Below are positions 59,169 through 64,000 of a stretch of DNA of 64,000 bases, one piece after another. Location: the NCBI GenBank assembly GCA_965206975.1, contig OZ242253.1:2914001-2978000 (forward strand). The letters are read 5' to 3'. The DNA comes from JAAXGI01 sp965206975 (GTDB lineage Bacteria > Gemmatimonadota > Gemmatimonadetes > Longimicrobiales > Gaopeijiaceae). The notes beneath the pieces are model-generated. The model saw nothing but the letters and a program-made list of their open reading frames with translations, ran no database searches and was not told the origin of the DNA. Position numbers and translations under genes: made by a program. Each line of letters opens with the position of its first letter. Position 1 is the first letter of the stretch.

Positions 59169-59701
59169 CGATAATCGGGGTCCGGGGAATCGAGATCCGA
59201 GAAGAGGTTTGCCATCTCGAGGACGGAGAGCGCGCACTCGAACCCCTTGTTCTCCTCCCCGGGTCCCGCTCGCTCGAGTGCCTGTGCGAGGTCATCCGTC
59301 GTGAGAACCCCGAACACGAGGGGCAGGCGGGCGGCGGCCGCGAGGTCGCCGAGGCCCCGGGTGGCGGCCGAGGCCACGTAGTCGAAGTGCGGCGTCTCGC
59401 CCCGGATGATGCACCCGAGCGCAACGACCCCTTGCACCCCTCCCTTCTCGATCACTTTCCGGCACGCCGCCGGAAGCTCGAAGGCACCCGGAACGTGGTT
59501 CACCTCGATGTCGTCCGGCCGGACGCCGCGCTGGGTGAGCGCCTCCACCGCGCCCCGGACGAGGCGGGACGTGATTCCTTCATGGAAGCGGGAGGCGACG
59601 AGAGCGAAGCGGAGGCCCTCTCCGCGGAGCGAGCCGGCACGCGCAATGACCTTCTCCGATAGATCGACGGGGGGCGGGTCCGAGCCGGCAGGACCCTTCA
59701 C
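59165..59701 (-). CDS. ribH: 6,7-dimethyl-8-ribityllumazine synthase
   Basis: Penultimate step of riboflavin synthesis. The 178-residue protein has ALVASRFHEGITSRLVRGAVEAL, VNHVPGAFELPAACRKV, VALGCIIRGETPHFDYVASAATRGL, FGVLTTDDLAQALERAG and NKGFECALSVLEM. This is the complete lumazine-synthase pattern with a longer N-terminus than usual. It overlaps ribBA at its start. Confidence 0.93.
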   Translation of the reverse strand: MKGPAGSDPPPVDLSEKVIARAGSLRGEGLRFALVASRFHEGITSRLVRGAVEALTQRGVRPDDIEVNHVPGAFELPAACRKVIEKGGVQGVVALGCIIRGETPHFDYVASAATRGLGDLAAAARLPLVFGVLTTDDLAQALERAGPGEENKGFECALSVLEMANLFSDLDSPDPDYR

Positions 59702-60897
59702 GGGAGGTGTCCGAGTTTCCGGCGCTTCGTCTCCAGGTACCCCGCGTTGTGACGACTTGCGGGGACCCGAATCGGCTCGCGGCCCACGATCTCGAGGCCG
59801 TAACCCTGCAGGCCGACGATCTTCTTCGGGTTGTTGGTGAGGAGCCGGATCCTTCGGAGACCGAGATCCACGAGGATCTGTGCCCCGATCCCGTAGTCGC
59901 GCAGATCCGGCTTGAACCCAAGTGTCAGATTCGCCTCAACCGTGTCCTGGCCCTCCTCTTGGAGCTTGTAGGCCCGAAGCTTGTTGCCAAGTCCCATCCC
60001 CCGCCCCTCCTGGCGGAGGTAGACGACCGCGCCGAGCCCTTCGTCCTCGATCCGTTCCATTGCCGACACGAGCTGCTCCCCGCAGTCGCAGCGCATGGAG
60101 CCGAACACGTCGCCAGTCAGGCACTCGGAGTGCATGCGGACGAGGACGTCATCTGCTCCGGCGACCTCTCCCTTGACGAGGGCGACGTGCTCCCGGTCGT
60201 CAATCTGGCTCTCGTAGCCGATAAGCCGGAACTCGCCGTGCGGGGTGGGAAGGGAGACCTCCGCGACACGCCGGACGAGGCGCTCCTTCGCGAGACGGTA
60301 GGCGACGAGTTGAGCCACGGTGATGAACGTGAGACCGTGGTCCCGGGCGAAGTCCTCGAGTTCGGGCCTGCGGGCCATCGAGCCGTCTGCATTCAGGATC
60401 TCGCATATGACGCCGACGGGGGGGAGACCCGCGAGTCTCGCGAGATCGACGGAGGCCTCCGTCTGCCCCACCCGCCGAAGGACGCCGCCAGGCTGGGAGC
60501 GAAGGGGGAAGATGTGGCCTGGTCTTCGAAGATCCTGGGGACGCGACTCGGAGTCCGCGAGGACCCGGATCGTGGTCGCCCGGTCGTGCGAGCTGATCCC
60601 CGTCGTGACGCCGAAGCGCTGATGCGCGTCCACGGACACGGTGAACGCCGTCCGCTGCGGATCGGTGTTCCGGTCTGTCATCAGCGGGAGCTCGAGGACA
60701 TCCGCGCGCTCCGGGGTGAGCGCCACGCAGATGAGCCCTCGCCCGTGCTTCGCCATGAAGTTCACGTGGTCCGCCGTGATCTCCGAGGCCGCGCAGACGA
60801 GGTCGCCCTCGTTCTCCCGGTCCTCGTCATCCGCCACGATGACCATCTTCCCGCCCCGAATGGCGTCGATCGCAGCGTCAATGGAGTCAAACGGCAC
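59698..60897 (-). CDS. ribBA: Bifunctional DHBP synthase / GTP cyclohydrolase II
   Basis: Makes both riboflavin precursors. The 399-residue protein has an N-terminal DHBP synthase domain (GGKMVIVADDEDRENEGDLVCAA, FMAKHGRGLICVALT, FTVSVDA, GHIFPLRSQPGGVL) and a C-terminal GTP cyclohydrolase II domain. The latter carries the zinc site CLTGDVFGSMRCDCGEQL and YLRQEGRGMGLGNKLRAYKLQ. The cyclohydrolase zinc cysteines are complete. It overlaps ribE by 11 bp. Confidence 0.94.
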   Translation of the reverse strand: MPFDSIDAAIDAIRGGKMVIVADDEDRENEGDLVCAASEITADHVNFMAKHGRGLICVALTPERADVLELPLMTDRNTDPQRTAFTVSVDAHQRFGVTTGISSHDRATTIRVLADSESRPQDLRRPGHIFPLRSQPGGVLRRVGQTEASVDLARLAGLPPVGVICEILNADGSMARRPELEDFARDHGLTFITVAQLVAYRLAKERLVRRVAEVSLPTPHGEFRLIGYESQIDDREHVALVKGEVAGADDVLVRMHSECLTGDVFGSMRCDCGEQLVSAMERIEDEGLGAVVYLRQEGRGMGLGNKLRAYKLQEEGQDTVEANLTLGFKPDLRDYGIGAQILVDLGLRRIRLLTNNPKKIVGLQGYGLEIVGREPIRVPASRHNAGYLETKRRKLGHLP

Positions 60898-61534
60898 GGT
60901 TGCTCTCTCCGTCTTGGAAGTGCGGGTCCGGTCCCCCCCCGCCCCGGGCGAGGAGCTTACCCACGTATTTGCCGATCAGGTCCCCCTCGACGTTCAACGC
61001 ATCCCCGCGCAAGAGGAAGCGGAGGTTCGTCGCTTCCCATGTGTGGGGAATGATGGCGACTTGGATGCGGTCCGGGGGCTCGATCCGGTTCACCGTCAGG
61101 CTCACTCCATTCAAGGCGATCGATCCGTGGAGGAGAGTCCCCTGGTGCACCTCGGGGGGGATGGAGGCCTCGAGGGTACGAAGTCCGCCGTCACCTGTAG
61201 TACTGATGAGATGACCGATCCCATCTACATGTCCCTGAACGAGATGTCCGTCTAGGCGTCCCCCCAGCGCCAACGCCCGCTCGAGGTTGACCGCGCGGCC
61301 CTCACGGTACCCGCCGGCCACGGTGCGAGAGAGAGTGCTCTTGACCGTTTCGACGGTAAAGCTCTCCTCCGTCACGCATACCGGTGTGAGGCAGGTGCCA
61401 TCGACCGCGATCGAGGCGCCGGGGGTCGTCCCCTCGAGGAATGCGGGTGGCGCGCCGATCCGGAAGCGCCTGAGCCCGCCGAACTCCTCCGCCGCGAGGA
61501 TGTGGCCAAGCACCTCGACGATTCCCGTGAACAT
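60887..61534 (-). CDS. ribE: Riboflavin synthase alpha subunit
   Basis: Dismutates lumazine to riboflavin. The 215-residue protein opens MFTGIVEVLGHI, the family start, and contains the two lumazine-binding repeats: SIAVDGTCLTPVCV ... GGRLDGHLVQGHVDGIG and SIALNGVSLTVNRI ... VGDLIGKYVGK-like segment (here EGDLIGKYVGKLLAR). The ATG overlaps the ribD stop by one base (TGATG). Confidence 0.93.
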   Translation of the reverse strand: MFTGIVEVLGHILAAEEFGGLRRFRIGAPPAFLEGTTPGASIAVDGTCLTPVCVTEESFTVETVKSTLSRTVAGGYREGRAVNLERALALGGRLDGHLVQGHVDGIGHLISTTGDGGLRTLEASIPPEVHQGTLLHGSIALNGVSLTVNRIEPPDRIQVAIIPHTWEATNLRFLLRGDALNVEGDLIGKYVGKLLARGGGGPDPHFQDGESNRAV

Positions 61535-62724
61535 CACCCCTCGTCCTTCGGCTCGAGGACGGTCCATACGTCTGCCCCGAGACGTCTCGGCTCATCAATC
61601 CACTCCCACCCCTTCGCCCCGTTCGGGAGGACCCCCGCCGAGGGGGACGATTCCATCTGCTGCCAGCGGAAGGCCGCGACGCCCGCGGGCCCGAGCAAGC
61701 AGGGGGCAAAGATCAGATACATCCGGTCCACGAGCCCTTCCCGCAGAAGCGAGCCTGCCAGCCTTCCCCCTCCCTCGCAGAGGAGCTGGCGGATGCCGGA
61801 GGCCCGCAGGCTCCCGAGGACCGCCGGGAGAGAGACGCTGCCCGCGTCGCCCCCATCCACCTCGGTGACCCGTCCACCCGCCTGCTCGATCGATCGCCGC
61901 CACGGCAGGGGACTCGATGGCGTCGTATACAGGGAGACGGCCCCCGCCCCCTCCCTCAGCATTCTCGCACACGTGGGGAGCCTCCCTCTCGCGTCCAGGA
62001 CCACGCGGCGGGGCGGAGTCTGGGGGGTCAGCTTGCCCCGGACCGTGAGCAGGGGGTCGTCCACGAGCGCGGTCTGAGTCCCCACTAGGATCGCATCGAA
62101 CCCGGCCCGAAGCCACTGCACCCACTCATCCGCCTCCCTCCCCGTAAGCTGTGTCCGTATGCCCTCTGCTGTCGAGATTCGGCCGTCGAGGGAGACGGCG
62201 AGCTTGAGCGCGGTCCAGGGCCGCTCCGGGTCCGCGTGAAAGAACCCCGGGTTCAGGATCCGAGCCTCCCGCGACCTCAGCGCCGGTCCCTCGACTTCGG
62301 TCCCGGCCTCGCGAAGCTCTTCCGCTCCCCCACCGGAGACGGGTCCCGGGTCGCATGCCCCGTAGACGACCCGCCGGATTCCCGCGCCACTGAGGGCCTC
62401 GGTACAGGGGGGCGTCTTCCCGTGATGGCGGCAGGGCTCGAGGCTCACGTACGCCGTGGCCCCGTACGCCGACTCTCCGGCGGCTGAGAGCGCGACCTGT
62501 TCCGCGTGCGGCCCACCGTATTCCGCGTGCCACCCCTCGCCCACCGTCTCCCCGTCCCGGACGATCACGCATCCGACCATGGGATTCGGTTGCACGCGAC
62601 CCCATCCCCGTCCTCCGAGAAGGATCGCTCGTTTGAGGAAGCGCCGGTCGGCGGTCGAGAGCACGGGCCGAATAGCGAATTCCGGTCCCGCGTCTCGCAG
62701 GCTGAAAGGGGGAAGGAGCGTCAA
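61534..62724 (-). CDS. ribD: Bifunctional riboflavin deaminase/reductase
   Basis: Second and third steps of riboflavin synthesis. The 396-residue protein has an N-terminal cytidine-deaminase-like zinc domain (NPMVGCVIVRDGETVGEGWH, GGPHAEQVAL, YVSLEPCRHHGKTPPCTEALSGAGI). The C-terminal reductase domain carries PWTALKLAVSLDGRIST, DAILVGTQTALVDDPLLTVR and LLCEGGGRLAGSLL. First of the rib genes. Only 7 bp separate it from the upstream gene, so there is no FMN riboswitch here. Confidence 0.94.
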   Translation of the reverse strand: MTLLPPFSLRDAGPEFAIRPVLSTADRRFLKRAILLGGRGWGRVQPNPMVGCVIVRDGETVGEGWHAEYGGPHAEQVALSAAGESAYGATAYVSLEPCRHHGKTPPCTEALSGAGIRRVVYGACDPGPVSGGGAEELREAGTEVEGPALRSREARILNPGFFHADPERPWTALKLAVSLDGRISTAEGIRTQLTGREADEWVQWLRAGFDAILVGTQTALVDDPLLTVRGKLTPQTPPRRVVLDARGRLPTCARMLREGAGAVSLYTTPSSPLPWRRSIEQAGGRVTEVDGGDAGSVSLPAVLGSLRASGIRQLLCEGGGRLAGSLLREGLVDRMYLIFAPCLLGPAGVAAFRWQQMESSPSAGVLPNGAKGWEWIDEPRRLGADVWTVLEPKDEG

Positions 62725-62731
62725 GGGGGCA

Positions 62732-63739
62732 TCAGTAGAGGAGGCGTAAGGTGAAGGCGCCCTGGAGCTCCCGTTCCCCAGGACGGAAGGGGCCCGTCCC
62801 CTCGAGTCGGGTCAATGGGGTCGCCCCCCGCGCCCACGTCACCTCGACCGCGATCTGCGTTACCACCCACGTGTAGTTCACCCCGGCAAAGAGGTAACGG
62901 CGGTCCAGCGAGAGATCGTGGCCCGCTGTCGAGGACGCCTCCCCGCCGCTGTCCCCCGCGTCCGGGGCGAGGCGGGCTCCGATCCTGCCCGCACCCCGGT
63001 AGCGGTCCCACCCGATCCCTGCCGAGAGACCCGCTGGCCACAAATCCTTCCCCAGGATCGCCCGGAAGGATGTGACCACCGGCTCCAGTTCAACCCACGC
63101 GCCGGGGCCATCCTCCGTCCCGTAGCGGAGCGTTCCCGCGCGCTCGTGGATTGCTGAGAGCGTAAGACCCGGAAGGGAGAAGGACTCGCGAAAGACCCCG
63201 ACGCGAAGGCCTCCTCCCCACCCGAGAGCGGAGCCCGGGCCGACTGGGGAGGTCGGAACCCGCACCCACCTGAGCGTGGCTACAGCATCAACGGCGAAGA
63301 CTCCGCCGACGCCCGTGACCGGCGAGAAGCCGTCGAAGATGCCGACGACGACGGTGGCGCGGCCGCCCGTCAGGAAGCTCCTCTCTTCTGTGGCGGAGGC
63401 GGACGTAGTGTAGGTGAGCTCGGGATGAGAAAAGTTGGACCACGTCGCACCCAGATCGACGACGATCCTCGGGGAGCCCGGGAGGCGGCGCCCGGCCGTG
63501 CTCGGGCTCGCCGGGAGTGCGCCCCCGCCTGTCATGAGGAGCCCGACGCCGCCGTGAACCGCCTGGAGGGCGAGGGCGCCGTCGCGGCAGAATCCAGCAA
63601 GGCGAGCGCTCGCTCCCGTCTCGCATTCGGCCGATATCCGCTCGATCGGCTCTTGCGCCGCTCCGGGCCCGGGGACGGACGCCCCGAGCGCGAGGAATAC
63701 AGCTCGCAGGGAGTGGCGAAAGAGATCGGTTCTAGACAA
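62732..63739 (-). CDS. Outer-membrane beta-barrel-like protein
   Basis: The 335-residue protein has a signal peptide (SLRAVFLALGASVPGPGAA) and many alternating hydrophobic strands with Gly/aromatic residues (VDLGATWSNFSHPELTYTTSASATEERSFLTGGRATVVVGIFDGFSPV, GGGLRVGVFRESFSL, YLFAGVNYTWVVTQIAVEVTWARG). It ends in TLRLLY, an aromatic terminus suited to outer-membrane assembly. The TTG start at 63,739 overlaps the purM stop by 8 bp. Function unknown. Confidence 0.72.
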   Translation of the reverse strand: MSRTDLFRHSLRAVFLALGASVPGPGAAQEPIERISAECETGASARLAGFCRDGALALQAVHGGVGLLMTGGGALPASPSTAGRRLPGSPRIVVDLGATWSNFSHPELTYTTSASATEERSFLTGGRATVVVGIFDGFSPVTGVGGVFAVDAVATLRWVRVPTSPVGPGSALGWGGGLRVGVFRESFSLPGLTLSAIHERAGTLRYGTEDGPGAWVELEPVVTSFRAILGKDLWPAGLSAGIGWDRYRGAGRIGARLAPDAGDSGGEASSTAGHDLSLDRRYLFAGVNYTWVVTQIAVEVTWARGATPLTRLEGTGPFRPGERELQGAFTLRLLY

Positions 63740-64000
63740 GGCGGACGCCTTCGCCCTCGCACACCACGCCGAGTTCCCACGCGGCTTCCCCGCTCGACCG
63801 AAGGCGATACAGGAGGCCGGCCACCTCCGCCGGGCGGGTGGTCACCACCATCCCGACCCCCATGTTGAAGACGCGGAACATCTCCTCGTCGCTTACCGAA
63901 CCGAGCGCCTGCAGCGTGTGAAAGAGGCGCGGGACCTTCCACGAGTCCCTCCGGATTTCGGCGCCGAGACCGCCGGGGAGGGAGCGCGGGATGTTTCCCG
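63732..64000 (-). CDS. purM: Phosphoribosylformylglycinamidine cyclo-ligase (C-terminal part)
   Basis: Purine synthesis, AIR formation. Only the last ~89 codons are in the window. The minus-strand reading NIPRSLPGGLGAEI, WKVPRLFHTLQALGSVSDEEMFRVFNMGVGMV is the C-terminal PurM signature. The stop is at 63,732-63,734. The rest lies beyond the right edge. Confidence 0.9.
   Translation of the reverse strand, partial: GNIPRSLPGGLGAEIRRDSWKVPRLFHTLQALGSVSDEEMFRVFNMGVGMVVTTRPAEVAGLLYRLRSSGEAAWELGVVCEGEGVRLV

Noticed and set aside
62725..62731. FMN riboswitch before the riboflavin operon
   Set aside because: Only 7 bp separate ribD from the upstream gene, which leaves no room, and no RFN-type conserved blocks were seen nearby.

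Overview
The window is GC-rich bacterial DNA with two different halves. Bases 1 to about 33,750 are an accessory, mobile-element-rich region. From 33,781 to the right edge lies ordinary chromosomal sequence, mostly tightly packed minus-strand operons. The core half contains a mannose-family PTS with HPr kinase, a riboflavin operon, tmRNA, a PIG-L protein with NEW3-like domains, FG-GAP lipoproteins and a choice-of-anchor B protein. That mix resembles the Gemmatimonadota or a neighbouring phylum. This placement is inference from gene content, not from a marker-gene search.

Layout of the accessory region. (1) 1-4,923: a type I restriction-modification operon, hsdM-hsdS-hsdR, on the minus strand; hsdR runs off the left edge. 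(2) 5,190-7,950: a ColE1-type mobilisation cassette (mobC, mobA, with mobB and mobD nested inside mobA in another frame), flanked by inverted copies of its own upstream leader, which is a good oriT candidate. (3) 7,945-11,085: broken pieces (a virD4 5' stub, a transposase remnant, a third leader copy, two integrase remnants) around an AT-rich two-gene cassette at 8,457-9,826. (4) 11,193-13,133: a retron with reverse transcriptase, an St85-family effector and an msr-msd RNA gene that can be drawn from the sequence: a1/a2 repeats, TAGC priming site, three hairpins and a promoter. (5) 14,061-15,296: an intact tyrosine integrase. (6) 15,433-28,935: a conjugation module on the minus strand, alpA-trbC-trbD-trbE-trbG-trbI-trbJ-trbL-trbF-orf310 followed by virD4-trbB-orf66-ardC, facing a divergent S24 repressor at 29,253. 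(7) 30,170-33,455: a two-gene cassette (2TM protein plus a Cas2/SinR-like protein), a truncated gene, a decayed IS3-family element, and integrase and DUF4338 remnants.

How it fits together: the T4SS genes, coupling protein, relaxase, integrase, AlpA/S24 switch and ArdC-type antirestriction protein have the parts list of an integrative conjugative or mobilisable element, probably a composite of several. Its cargo is defensive: type I RM, a retron and two uncharacterised cassettes.

The core half runs: Fbp-type ABC importer (37,647-33,781), PIG-L protein, three secreted proteins on the plus strand, ssrA, dusB and ptsN. It then continues leftward-transcribed from purM through ribD-ribE-ribBA-ribH-nusB, a glycosyltransferase, hprK, EIIA-EIIB-EIIC-EIID-HPr-EI, metK, a bifunctional-nuclease-domain protein, a membrane protein and recO.

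The strongest leads for new biology are the retron, whose a2 repeat is also the ribosome-binding site of the effector; the mob leader triplication; and the two small AT-rich cassettes.
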